NCBI RefSeq assembly: GCF_019703305.1
Contig: NZ_AP024814.1
Location: forward strand, 1,364,001-1,428,000
Length of the DNA: 64,000 nucleotides
Source: Helicobacter sp. NHP19-003
Lineage (GTDB): Bacteria; Campylobacterota; Campylobacteria; Campylobacterales; Helicobacteraceae
Direction: 5' to 3'
Shown here: piece by piece, positions 48,376 through 57,246 of the stretch
Layout of the letters: every line of letters begins with the position of its first letter
Position numbering within the stretch: the first letter of the stretch is position 1
Position numbers and translations under genes: made by a program
The notes under the pieces: model-generated
Database searches by the model: none
What the model was told of the DNA's origin: nothing
Seen by the model: the letters and a program-made list of their open reading frames with translations, nothing else

Positions 48376-50829
48376 ATGTTGCAAGCCCTACAAGATTTAG
48401 ACCAAACCCTACACAAAGTCCGTTTTGCGCACAGCCCGCTTTTCACCTTGCAAGAGAGCCAAGAGAAGCTGTTAAAAATTAGGGACAATATCCGCCAAAG
48501 CCAGCCCCAACTAGGCGGGCAACTGCACCTCAATGAGGGTCAAAGCTACCCCGAGTTTTTGGCCTTGGGCGTGCTAGAAGTGCGCGAGAACACCCCAGAG
48601 GGGCTAGAAGAGAGCTTTGAAAAATTTTTTATCCCCAAAGTTTACCCCTTCCCTCCACCCGCTCTGTATGGTAACAGCGAGAACACGCCTCGATTCTTGC
48701 GTGAAGGTTTGTTGCGCCTTGTTTCCACGATCCCACTCACGCATTTACAAGTCGTGTTGGTGGACGCGCTCAGTTTAGGCGGGGTGTTTGCGCTGGCACG
48801 GCGTTTTTTAAAGAAGGACCACGATTTCATTTACCGCCAAAAAATCCTCACAGAGAGCGATGAAATCAAAGAGGCCTTAAAAAACCTTTATGAATACCTA
48901 AAGACCAATTTACAAGAGAAGTTGGCCGGTTATAAGGACTTCATGGACTACAACCGCCACAACGCCGACCGCCTAGAAGTGCGCGCCTTGTTTTTAAGCG
49001 GGGTGGATGCGCTGGATCATGAGAGTCGGGGGTATTTACAGCACTTGGTGCGCTTTGGGGCGGCTAATGGGGTGCTATGCTTCATTTATCATTTGAGCGA
49101 AAAGGAGGAGCGCAGCAAGGAGGAGGCGTTTTTGGACCGCTTTTTAGAAAAACACGCCCAAAAGTTTGAAAGCGTCTCCACTTTTGAACACCTGCGTTTA
49201 AGAGCCCTGCACGACTCCACGGGTACACACACGGAACATTTAAACGCCTTTGCTAAAGAGGTGGCCAAACATTATGACGGGCACAAACAAAATAACCGCG
49301 AAGTGGACGAATTGCAACAAGAGAGAGAGTTTTGGAGCAAAGAAAGCGTCCATATTGTGCGTGTGCCCATTGGGTGGGACAAGGATGGCCGCGAAGTGTT
49401 GTTTGAGATCGGGGGGGATCAAACCCAGCACCACACCTTAGTTTGTGGCCGTAGTGGGAGCGGAAAATCCAATTTTTTAAATGTGTTGATTCAAAATTTA
49501 GCCTTTTACTACTCCCCCGATGAATTGCGTTTATTCTTATTAGATTACAAAGAGGGTGTGGAGTTTAATGCCTATGCCCATCCGCCCCTAGAGCACGCCC
49601 AATTAGTGAGCGTACAAGCCGATGTGTCCTATGGGATCACCTTTTTAGAGTGGCTGAATAAAGAATTGGGAGAACGCGCCAAGTTGTTTAAGGATTGTGG
49701 GGTGAAGGATTTTAAGGGCTACCGCCAAACCCATGGGCTGCCCAGATTTGTGGTGATCATCGATGAGTTTCAGGTGTTGTTTATGGATAGTAAAAAACGA
49801 GATGAAATCACAAGTTTGGTGGTTAACCTACTTAAAAAGGGGCGTAGCTATGGGGTACACATGGTTTTTTCCACACAAACAATGGCTGGGGGGACAATCC
49901 CTAAAGAAACTTTAGGCCAAATTGGCAACCGTATGGCTTTAGCCGTGAACGACAAAAACGATAGCATTGTTGTTTTAGGCCATGATGGTGCAACCCGTGT
50001 TGCGATCAAAAAAGGCATTTACAGCTCTGTGGGCGAACAAAAAGACGACTCCCTCATGGTGTTGACAAGCATTCCCTATGCAGCCAATGACAAACTGCCC
50101 GACTTTATTTTAAAAACCATACAGGCAGCTAAAGAGCGGGGCACTAAACCCATAGAAGATCGCAAGCTTTACAATGGCGAAGAGCCCATTTACATGCCAA
50201 AAATACTTCAGGTTAAAGACGCGAACTTGCAGCTGGGCGTGGGCGTGGATTACGAACAAAAAGTATTTATTCTACCCTTTGAAGAGGGCGATCACTTGCT
50301 CTTAGTGGGCACAGATGAGGCCAAAATCACTTGGCTTAAGATTCTCATTAGAAACCTACAAGCTTTAGGCAAAAAGCTTTACCACTACAACGCCAGCAGA
50401 ACCCTTGCCAAAATCCAAGACCAGCTCCAGCCCTATGGAATCGCCCCCACCCACACCAACGCCCAAATCTTTGAAGAGAATTTAGAGCCCGGCAGCTTTA
50501 TCCTCATCGACTCGCTGGATGAAGCGCAGGATTTACACGAGAAAAAGAGTACGGGATTGGCGCAATGGAGAGCCTCTTTAGCCAGTGCCAGAGATTATGG
50601 CCACCACCACATCGCTATGGTTGCCAGCATGAAAAAAGTCTCTAGTGTCCCCGATTTTAAGGACATCCTAGAGGTCTTTAAATACCGCATCGTCTTTAAA
50701 AGCAACCAAGAAAACCTTGAAAAGGCGACCAATCTAGAGATTAGAGAGAGGTTAGAGCGCGCCAACGCCCGCTTTTTTGACAAGTCCAACGATGGGCACA
50801 TAGACTTTAGGCCCTACATTGTTCTTTAG
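48376..50829 (+). CDS. FtsK/SpoIIIE-family ATPase (EssC-like) of the WXG/FtsK operon
   Basis: 817 residues. Canonical ATPase domain in the middle: Walker A LVCGRSGSGKSNFLNV (Gly358-Ser365), LFLLDYKEGVEF, Walker B FVVIIDEFQVLF (about 457-468), then KKGRSYGVHMVFSTQ, as in FtsK and EssC. A second, degenerate ATPase domain follows: LLLVGTDEAKITWL (about 645) in place of Walker A and FILIDSLDEAQDL in place of Walker B, like the degenerate tandem domains of EssC. The first 350 residues are helical without the membrane segments of FtsK or EssC, so membrane attachment would need a partner. H. pylori HP0066 is a similar lone ATP-binding protein (recalled). Likely motor of the system. Confidence 0.85.
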   Translation: MLQALQDLDQTLHKVRFAHSPLFTLQESQEKLLKIRDNIRQSQPQLGGQLHLNEGQSYPEFLALGVLEVRENTPEGLEESFEKFFIPKVYPFPPPALYGNSENTPRFLREGLLRLVSTIPLTHLQVVLVDALSLGGVFALARRFLKKDHDFIYRQKILTESDEIKEALKNLYEYLKTNLQEKLAGYKDFMDYNRHNADRLEVRALFLSGVDALDHESRGYLQHLVRFGAANGVLCFIYHLSEKEERSKEEAFLDRFLEKHAQKFESVSTFEHLRLRALHDSTGTHTEHLNAFAKEVAKHYDGHKQNNREVDELQQEREFWSKESVHIVRVPIGWDKDGREVLFEIGGDQTQHHTLVCGRSGSGKSNFLNVLIQNLAFYYSPDELRLFLLDYKEGVEFNAYAHPPLEHAQLVSVQADVSYGITFLEWLNKELGERAKLFKDCGVKDFKGYRQTHGLPRFVVIIDEFQVLFMDSKKRDEITSLVVNLLKKGRSYGVHMVFSTQTMAGGTIPKETLGQIGNRMALAVNDKNDSIVVLGHDGATRVAIKKGIYSSVGEQKDDSLMVLTSIPYAANDKLPDFILKTIQAAKERGTKPIEDRKLYNGEEPIYMPKILQVKDANLQLGVGVDYEQKVFILPFEEGDHLLLVGTDEAKITWLKILIRNLQALGKKLYHYNASRTLAKIQDQLQPYGIAPTHTNAQIFEENLEPGSFILIDSLDEAQDLHEKKSTGLAQWRASLASARDYGHHHIAMVASMKKVSSVPDFKDILEVFKYRIVFKSNQENLEKATNLEIRERLERANARFFDKSNDGHIDFRPYIVL

Positions 50830-51155
50830 GCACCTGGGGCTTGGGTCAAGCTAGGGCTGTTGGCTTGGCAGGCCTTGTTGCTGCTTGCCGCCTCTATAAA
50901 AAGCTCAGCGCATAAAGACCAAAGCCAAGACAAGGCTCTGACACCCAGCGCAACTTAGGGGTTTCTAGGGCCAAGCAAAAACTTTAATTTGACAGCCCTG
51001 TGAGAGCGTGGCCCATTTGTGCTATAATGCCCGCTTGGTGGCTACCCTTGTAGTTTGGCTAAAGCTGTGATTTTGGCTGTGTTGGCTGAAGTGTGCTGTG
51101 TTGCAATTTTTACTTGGGGGTGGCTTGTTTCCCTTAGCGTTTTTTGTAGGTGTCC
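50830..51155 (+). other. Gene-free region after the FtsK-like gene with a promoter
   Basis: No ORF with a ribosome site on either strand. Many GGCTTGG/GGCTG words and a perfect TATAAT at 51023-51028 (TGCTATAATGCC). Transcription from it gives a leader of about 125 bases before the ThiE-like gene. I looked for a TPP riboswitch (CTGAGA and partner) and did not find one. Confidence 0.6.
51023..51028 (+). promoter_or_regulatory. -10 box upstream of the ThiE-like gene
   Basis: TATAAT preceded by TGC (extended -10). The next ATG is 128 bases away, so a long leader or a small RNA would be produced. Confidence 0.6.
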
Positions 51156-51728
51156 ATGTTTGAATCGTACTTCATCACCCCTGAAAGTTGGCAGACTCTC
51201 GGTTTAAAAGAGTTTAAAGAGCGTTTCAAGCAGGTTTTAAAGACCCATTCCCCCAGCCTAGCATGTTTAAGGCAAGTGGGCGATCGCTCCTTTAGCCCAG
51301 AGGTGTACGCTGCCTTTGTGTGCCTTTGCAAAGATTTTAAAGTTGGGGCTTATGTCAATTTAAAAAACCCCAAAGATTGCCTAGATTGCGCCCTAAGACA
51401 CGGTTTTCAAGGCGTGCATTTAAAGAGCAAGGCCTTAGACTTTGCACCACAAATCCCCACACACCTACAAAGCTTTTACAGCGCACACAGCACCAAACAA
51501 GTACAAAAAGCTCTAGATTTGGGCGTGGACTTTTGCACCCTAAGTCCCCTTTTTGCCACGCCAAACAAACCCCCCCCTTTGGGTCTAGATTATTTCAACG
51601 CTCTAAGCCCTACACTCAAAGCCCATATTTTTGCTTTGGGTGGAATCATCTCCTCCAATGAAGTAGAACTTGTGAAAAATCTACACATTAAAGGCTTTGC
51701 GAGCATCCGCTATTTTCTAAATCCCTAA
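51156..51728 (+). CDS. Thiamine-phosphate synthase / TenI-like protein
   Basis: 190 residues from ATG 51156 (GTG 51150 also possible). TIM-barrel of the ThiE/TenI family: GVHLKSKALDF, YSAHSTKQVQKALDLGVDFCTLSPLFATP, and IFALGGI, which correspond to the substrate and phosphate loops. ThiE joins the pyrimidine and thiazole halves of thiamine; TenI is an aromatising thiazole tautomerase. The ThiE loop TPTKTK is not clear, and the protein is short, so TenI-like or a divergent ThiE are both possible. Alone, with a long leader. Confidence 0.75.
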   Translation: MFESYFITPESWQTLGLKEFKERFKQVLKTHSPSLACLRQVGDRSFSPEVYAAFVCLCKDFKVGAYVNLKNPKDCLDCALRHGFQGVHLKSKALDFAPQIPTHLQSFYSAHSTKQVQKALDLGVDFCTLSPLFATPNKPPPLGLDYFNALSPTLKAHIFALGGIISSNEVELVKNLHIKGFASIRYFLNP

Positions 51729-51767
51729 AAACATCTGCCATTTTATGTACTCAATGTTACTTTATGG

Positions 51768-51773
51768 TAGAAT
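51768..51773 (+). promoter_or_regulatory. -10 box for the Hop-type outer membrane protein
   Basis: TAGAAT in TATGGTAGAATTTCG, 40 bases before the ATG at 51814. Confidence 0.5.
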
Positions 51774-51813
51774 TTCGTAACAAGCTTTCTTGGTTAAAGC
51801 GAAAGGAGTCAAA

Positions 51814-53602
51814 ATGCACCCCCTGAAAATAACCTTCACCCTAGCCACTCTTAGCCTTGCTTGCCCCTTGTGGGCTGAAGAGAGTGGGGGCTATGGGTCT
51901 GTGGGGTTTCAATACTCAAACGCCACGCAGAGCACACAGAAAAAAGCCCCTAGCCTAGTCGACCAAGCCCCGCTTTTTAATGTGAAAAACGCCCAACCCA
52001 CAACCTTGCCCGCTCCTAAAGTACCCCAAAACAAAGTGGGTCAATAACTCTAAAGGAGGTTTCTATGGATCAAAAATTTAAAAACACTTCTGCCAGCCTA
52101 GCCGCTGCCCTTTGCTCGCCTTTCTTAGAAGCAGACATAGAGATAGACAAAGATGGTTTTCAAAGGACAGATGTCATTTGGTGTTGCACTGCTGATGGCC
52201 AATCCTTTCCAAACCCCCCCTCTTGGGCGCGTCCAGACTTTGATCCTAAACCACCCAAACGCCCTGTCTCGACACCACCGGGCAACACAACCCAAACCCC
52301 TACACCGGGCAACACAACCCAACACCAGAGCGCAACCCCCACGCCCCCAACTGCCCCAAACACCCCTGTTGTGAACACTAAAACCCCACCTATTAAAGAT
52401 GCAGGTGCCAACCCGCCCCCATTTCTATCAACCCGCAAAATCCGCCAAAAACGCCCTTGTCAAACACCACCCAAGTGCCTCCAAAAGTGTCCATGCCCCT
52501 AGCCACACCTAAAACCCATTTACAAGCCCTCATCGATGGGGATGGCATACCTAAAGATGTTGTAAACTACAAGCAAGAAGAAAGGGGCAACATCGCCACG
52601 AACACAAATGCGCTTCTTAGACTTGTAGAAGGCAACACAAACAGTACAGCGCAGGCGGTGGGCTCTTTAGTGGCTGGGACAGATAAATTCTTTAGCCAAA
52701 TGTCTAAAAACGCCCAGATTAGCCAAAACCTCAAGGACTCTTTTGCGGGCTTTTACACTTTGGCGGCAAACACGAGCCATGATTTAGCCGCTATGCAATC
52801 TAGCCTAGCACGACTCATCGCCCAAGTGGAGCGGTTGCAACAGGATTTGTTAAACACCCTCTTAAACACCTCCATAAGAGTCCCAAGGCAGGATGGGTTG
52901 TCTGCCGCACACCACGGGCAGGATTTGGCCCCCAAACATAGGCAAGCCAAGGGCACAGCAATCCAAGACTTGGGCACACTCTTAGCCTATCTCAAAGCCA
53001 CACAAAATAAACTCAGTGCCTACGCCAAAGAACACCCAGGTTCACTAGCTCTATCAGCCTCCCCCCTTGCTGGTGTGCAAAGTGGGAGTGTCAATGGAGA
53101 CTTATACGGGTTTAACGCCCAGCTGGGGTACAAACACTTCTTTGGCAAGAAAAAACGCTTTGGGCTGCGCTACTACGGCAGCTTTAGCTACCAGTATGGC
53201 AAAATCCAAGCCACAGCCTTAAGTAATTTGGTCTATGGAGCGGGGGCAGATGCGCTCTACAATTTCTATGAAAGTACCAATGGGCGTTACACCACGGGGT
53301 TATTTGTGGGCTTTATGCTAGCGGGCAGTACTTGGCTTTTAAAAGATGCTAAAGGCTACAAAAGCCTAGCCAACTCCCTAAAGGCCGGAGGCTGGCAAGT
53401 GCGCCAACACACAACCTATTTCCAAATCCCCTTAAATGTGGGTTTTAGGAGCAATGTCAGCAAGCACCACGGGTTTGAAGTGGGGCTAAGAATCCCCCTA
53501 GCTCTAAACAGCTATCTAAAAGCCCAAAAGAACCAAGAGCTTTTAGACCTTAGTTACAAGCGCAATGTTTCCGTCTTTGTGAACTATGTTTACAACTTCT
53601 AG
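51814..53602 (+). pseudogene. Hop-family outer membrane protein, disrupted by two frameshifts
   Basis: Signal peptide MHPLKITFTLATLSLACPLW followed by EESGGYGSVGFQYSNA, the Hop N-terminal pattern, from ATG 51814 (AAAGGAG). The frame ends at TAA 52045-52047, but one added A in AAACAAAG near 52030 continues it into the frame at 52065. A second break is the C5 run 52416-52420 (one C missing); adding it joins the frame ending at 53602. The whole is about 596 residues, normal for Hop proteins. A Pro/Thr/Asn-rich stretch with the repeat PGNTTQ occupies 52270-52330; the C-terminal barrel has YKHFFGKKKRFGLRYYGSFS and ends SVFVNYVYNF with the terminal Phe needed for Bam insertion. Alternative: ATG 52065 with its AAAGGAGG site as a separate gene, but it lacks a signal peptide. 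Confidence 0.72.
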
Positions 53603-53654
53603 GGGGTTGTCGGCATGGTCAGGGGGGTAGCCCCCGCTCCCACTAAGCCTATGC

Positions 53655-53660
53655 TATACT
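53655..53660 (+). promoter_or_regulatory. -10 box for the lactate permease
   Basis: TATACT in TGCTATACTTAAGG, 27 bases before the ATG at 53687, with a TAGGAG ribosome site. Confidence 0.55.
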
Positions 53661-53686
53661 TAAGGCTTTAGTTTATAGGAGTTTGC

Positions 53687-55336
53687 ATGTGGCATCAAGT
53701 TTATGCCCCCATAGGGGGCAATGTTTGGTTAAGTGCGCTTGTAGCGGTCTTACCCATTGTGCTGTTTTTTGCCTCTTTGATTGTGTTTAAACTCAAAGGG
53801 CACACGGCGGCGTTTTTGAGTGTGGCGTTGTCTGTGCTGATCGCCCTTTTTGTGTATAAAATGCCTCTGACAATGGTGGGAGCGAGTTTTATTTACGGCT
53901 TTCTTTACGGCTTGTGGCCCATTTCGTGGATCATCATCGCCGCCATCTTTTTATATAAGCTGAGTGTCAAGTCCGGCTATTTTGAGATTTTAAAAGAGAG
54001 CGTGCAGGCCATCACCCCCGATCACCGCATTTTGGTGATTTTGATCGGATTTTGTTTTGGATCGTTTTTGGAGGGGGCGATTGGCTTTGGCGGGCCTGTG
54101 GCGATCACAGCGGCGATTTTGGTCGGTCTAGGGCTTAACCCCCTATATGCAGCGGGGTTGTGTTTGATCGCCAACACCGCACCTGTGGCCTTTGGGGCAG
54201 TGGGAATCCCCATCACTGCAATGGCGGGGGCTGTGGGGGTGAGCGCGCTTGCCATTAGTGCTATGGCTGGTAAAATCTTGTTCTTTGTCAGTTTGTTAGT
54301 GCCTTTTTTCATTGTGTTTTTGATGGACGGGGTTAGGGGGATTAAAGAAACTTTCCCGGCGGTGTTTGTGGCAGCCTTTAGTTTTGCTTTGGCGCAATAT
54401 TTAAGCTCCAACTATCTAGGGCCAGAATTGCCCGGGATTTTATCGGCGATTGTTTCGCTCATAGCGACCGCTCTTTTTCTGCGCTTTTGGCAGCCCAAGC
54501 ACATTTTTAGGAGCGATGGTAAGGAGGTTACACACAACCAACAACAACACCACATTTGCAAGGTGTTGGTGGCGTGGGCACCCTTTATTATTTTGATTGC
54601 CACGATTGTCTTGTGGACTCAGCCGTGGTTTAAGGCACTCTTTGCCAAAGGTGGGGCGTTGTCTTTCTCTAGCTTTTACTTTGAGTTTACAAGCATTAGC
54701 CAAAAGATTTTAAAAAACGCACCCTTTGTGGTTGAGGGCAAGAGTGCGGCTGGCCCCGTTGTGTTTAAATTGCCCTTGATCAACACCGTGGGCACTTCTA
54801 TTTTGGTGGCGGCACTCATCAGCATGTTTGTGCTCCGCTTGAAAGCCAAAGATGCCCTAGAAGTCTTTGGCGACACCTTAAAAGAGATGCGCTACCCCAT
54901 TCTCACGATTGGGCTTGTTTTAAGCTTTGCGTTTGTGTCTAATTACAGCGGCATTTCAGCAACTATGGCACTCGCCTTGACCCACACGGGCAAAGCCTTC
55001 ACCTTCTTCTCGCCCATCATCGGGTGGGTGGGCGTGTTCTTGACGGGCAGCGACACCAGCTCGAACTTGCTCTTTGGTTCACTCCAACAGCTCACCGCCA
55101 ACAATCTAAAAATCCCTGAAATCCTAACGCTCACGGCCAACACCGTGGGCGGTACTTTAGGCAAAATGATTAGCCCACAGAGCATCGCCATCGCGTGTGC
55201 GGCGGTGGGGCTGGCTGGAAAAGAATCCGATCTCTTTAAATTCACCGTGAAATACTCGATCGTCTTTGTGATCTTGATCGGGATTGTGATCAGCGTGATC
55301 GCCTACGCTTGCCCCCAAATCGTGCCGACTATTTAG
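53687..55336 (+). CDS. lctP: L-lactate permease
   Basis: 549-residue inner-membrane carrier of the LctP/LldP family with about 13 segments: LPIVLFFASLIVFKLKGH, GSFLEGAIGFGGPVAITAAI, NTAPVAFGAVGIP and SDTSSNLLFGSLQQ are family signatures. Takes up lactate by proton symport, a main carbon source of gastric Helicobacter in host mucosa. Single gene here (H. pylori has two in tandem). Converges with the AI-2E-family gene; the two coding ends overlap by 8 bases. Confidence 0.96.
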   Translation: MWHQVYAPIGGNVWLSALVAVLPIVLFFASLIVFKLKGHTAAFLSVALSVLIALFVYKMPLTMVGASFIYGFLYGLWPISWIIIAAIFLYKLSVKSGYFEILKESVQAITPDHRILVILIGFCFGSFLEGAIGFGGPVAITAAILVGLGLNPLYAAGLCLIANTAPVAFGAVGIPITAMAGAVGVSALAISAMAGKILFFVSLLVPFFIVFLMDGVRGIKETFPAVFVAAFSFALAQYLSSNYLGPELPGILSAIVSLIATALFLRFWQPKHIFRSDGKEVTHNQQQHHICKVLVAWAPFIILIATIVLWTQPWFKALFAKGGALSFSSFYFEFTSISQKILKNAPFVVEGKSAAGPVVFKLPLINTVGTSILVAALISMFVLRLKAKDALEVFGDTLKEMRYPILTIGLVLSFAFVSNYSGISATMALALTHTGKAFTFFSPIIGWVGVFLTGSDTSSNLLFGSLQQLTANNLKIPEILTLTANTVGGTLGKMISPQSIAIACAAVGLAGKESDLFKFTVKYSIVFVILIGIVISVIAYACPQIVPTI

Positions 55337-56381
55337 GCAGGGTTGCTTGTTGTGGCTTAGAAGTGAAAACCTTTTCATACAGGCGCAAAAGCACGATGAA
55401 AAAGGCGGTGATGGTGGGGCCTACAGCAATCCCCCAAAAGCCAAATTTACTAATGCCCGCTAAAATAGAGAAGAAAATCAAAATCTCGTTGATTTTGAGC
55501 GAAATTTTCAGCACCTGTTTTTTAATGACCCCGATGAGCCATGGCTTGATCAGGCTGTCGATCAAGCCGCCTATCAAAATCACCGAATAAAGGGCAATGA
55601 TGAGGGCGATTGTGGAGTGCTGTCGGTAAAGCTCATAGACACTCACAGGCACCCACACCAACGCCCCCCCCACAATGGGGATCAGCGAGGATAGCCCGTA
55701 TAAAATCCCCAAAGAGAGCCAATCTAGCCCAAAGCCCGCCACTAACGCCCCAAACGCCATGCCCTGCAAAACGACATTGATGATGGATGTCAGCAAAACC
55801 ACCCGCAAAATCCCCGCAACTTCTCTAAAAATCCCCCTGCTTTGGATTTTCTCAAAGGGCAAAATATCCAAAATATAATCGTAAAAGCGTTCCCCATAAA
55901 AGAAACACAGAAACAAAAAGACCAAGACCATCGCCGTGTCGCTCGCAAATTTTAGGCTGAATTTGCCTATATCGCTGCTAAGGTGCAGGGCATAAGATGT
56001 GAGGTTTTGTGCCGAAAAGTTAGACAAGATTTTATGAGCGTAGGCACTCAAGGTGGGGAATCGCTCTAAATAAAGCAAGAGATCGCTCTTAGACTTATTG
56101 AAGTAAAAGGCGAATTTTGCTAGGTTCAAGTGGACAATAAAATCCGTGCTTTTGTAAATGAGAAAATACAGCGGCACGACCAAGAAGCTTAAGAGTACCA
56201 CCACACATAAAAGGGAGCTACAAAGGTTGTTCATGTAGCGGTCAAAAAACTCTTTGAGCCAAAAGATTGTAACACAGAGCAAGCCCGCAATCAGCAAATC
56301 CATTAAAAAATCTTCATAAAGGTAGAGCATCCAATAAAAGGCAACCGCAAACAAGAGCCAAAAGAAGTACACGGGGCGCAT
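55329..56381 (-). CDS. AI-2E-family (PerM/YdiK) membrane protein
   Basis: 350 residues from ATG 56381 (MRPVYFFWLLFAV; the frame reaches a TTG at 56411). Multispanning protein with the family end pattern GLDWLSLGILYGLSSLIPIVGGALVWVP and SLIKPWLIGVIKK. The family is named after an autoinducer-2 exporter, but most members have unknown or ion-transport roles. Divergent from dapF by 41 bases; the same neighbour pair exists in H. pylori (HP0566/HP0567, recalled). Confidence 0.85.
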   Translation of the reverse strand: MRPVYFFWLLFAVAFYWMLYLYEDFLMDLLIAGLLCVTIFWLKEFFDRYMNNLCSSLLCVVVLLSFLVVPLYFLIYKSTDFIVHLNLAKFAFYFNKSKSDLLLYLERFPTLSAYAHKILSNFSAQNLTSYALHLSSDIGKFSLKFASDTAMVLVFLFLCFFYGERFYDYILDILPFEKIQSRGIFREVAGILRVVLLTSIINVVLQGMAFGALVAGFGLDWLSLGILYGLSSLIPIVGGALVWVPVSVYELYRQHSTIALIIALYSVILIGGLIDSLIKPWLIGVIKKQVLKISLKINEILIFFSILAGISKFGFWGIAVGPTITAFFIVLLRLYEKVFTSKPQQATLPK

Positions 56382-56399
56382 ATGACTCACTTTTTGCTT

Positions 56400-56405
56400 T
56401 ATAAT
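56400..56405 (+). promoter_or_regulatory. -10 box of dapF
   Basis: TATAAT in GCTTTATAATACCC, 17 bases before the dapF ATG, so the leader is only about 10 bases. Confidence 0.55.
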
Positions 56406-56422
56406 ACCCAAAAAGGCAAAAC

Positions 56423-57196
56423 ATGCACCTAGTTAAATATTGCGCCAGTGGCAACGATTTTTTAATCACGCACCACTTTAAACCCCAAAACCGCCAAGCC
56501 CTAGCCAAAGCACTTTGTAACCGCCACTATGGCTTTGGAGCAGATGGTTTAGTGGTTTTGTTGCCACACCCAAAGTTTGCCTACACATGGGAGTTTTACA
56601 ACGCCGATGGGAGTTTGGCAAACATGTGTGGCAATGCGAGTCGTTGCGTGGGGCTTTACGCCTACACGCAAGGGCTAGCCTCTAAGAAGCACCGCTTTTT
56701 AAGTGGGGCGGGGGTGATTAGTCTAGAAGTGCTAGAAGTTACACAGAGTGGGGGCGTGGTGCAAAGCAATTTAGGCACGCCCAAATGGCTAGACACCTTA
56801 GAAATTGAGGGGCAAGAGTGGGCTTTTATAGATAGTGGCGTGCCCCATTTAGTGCATTTTGTGGATCACTTAAACAAGATGCCTAAAGCCAAAACCCCCG
56901 CCATGCAAGCCCTGCGCCAAAAATTCAATGCCAATGTCAATATCGCCTACATAGAAAACCCCAGCACCATCCACCTAGCCACTTATGAGCGGGGCGTGGA
57001 GGACATTACGCTGGCTTGTGGGACGGGCATGGGGGCGGTGTTTTTCGCTGGGCTAAAAAGGGGAGTGGAAAATAAGGCGCACTGTATCCCCCCAAGTGGG
57101 GAGGTGTTGGCGTGGCGTTTAAAGGGGGCTGATGTGTGCTTTAGTGGGGAGGTTAAAAGAGTGGGAGCAGTCATTGATCATGGCTGCGGCCATTGA
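56423..57196 (+). CDS. dapF: Diaminopimelate epimerase
   Basis: Converts LL- to meso-diaminopimelate for lysine and peptidoglycan. 257 residues; both active-site cysteines are present, in MCGNASRC and ACGTGMGA, with the substrate motif SGNDFLI at the N-terminus and FGADGLVVLLP. Cytoplasmic. gltX follows 50 bases on. Confidence 0.96.
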   Translation: MHLVKYCASGNDFLITHHFKPQNRQALAKALCNRHYGFGADGLVVLLPHPKFAYTWEFYNADGSLANMCGNASRCVGLYAYTQGLASKKHRFLSGAGVISLEVLEVTQSGGVVQSNLGTPKWLDTLEIEGQEWAFIDSGVPHLVHFVDHLNKMPKAKTPAMQALRQKFNANVNIAYIENPSTIHLATYERGVEDITLACGTGMGAVFFAGLKRGVENKAHCIPPSGEVLAWRLKGADVCFSGEVKRVGAVIDHGCGH

Positions 57197-57246
57197 CTAT
57201 TGCAACGCCCTTTGCTAGAATTTAAGACTTTCATCAAGGATTTAAA

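Noticed and set aside
50830-51155. TPP riboswitch before the ThiE-like gene
   Set aside because: The CTGAGA core and its partner strand are not present.
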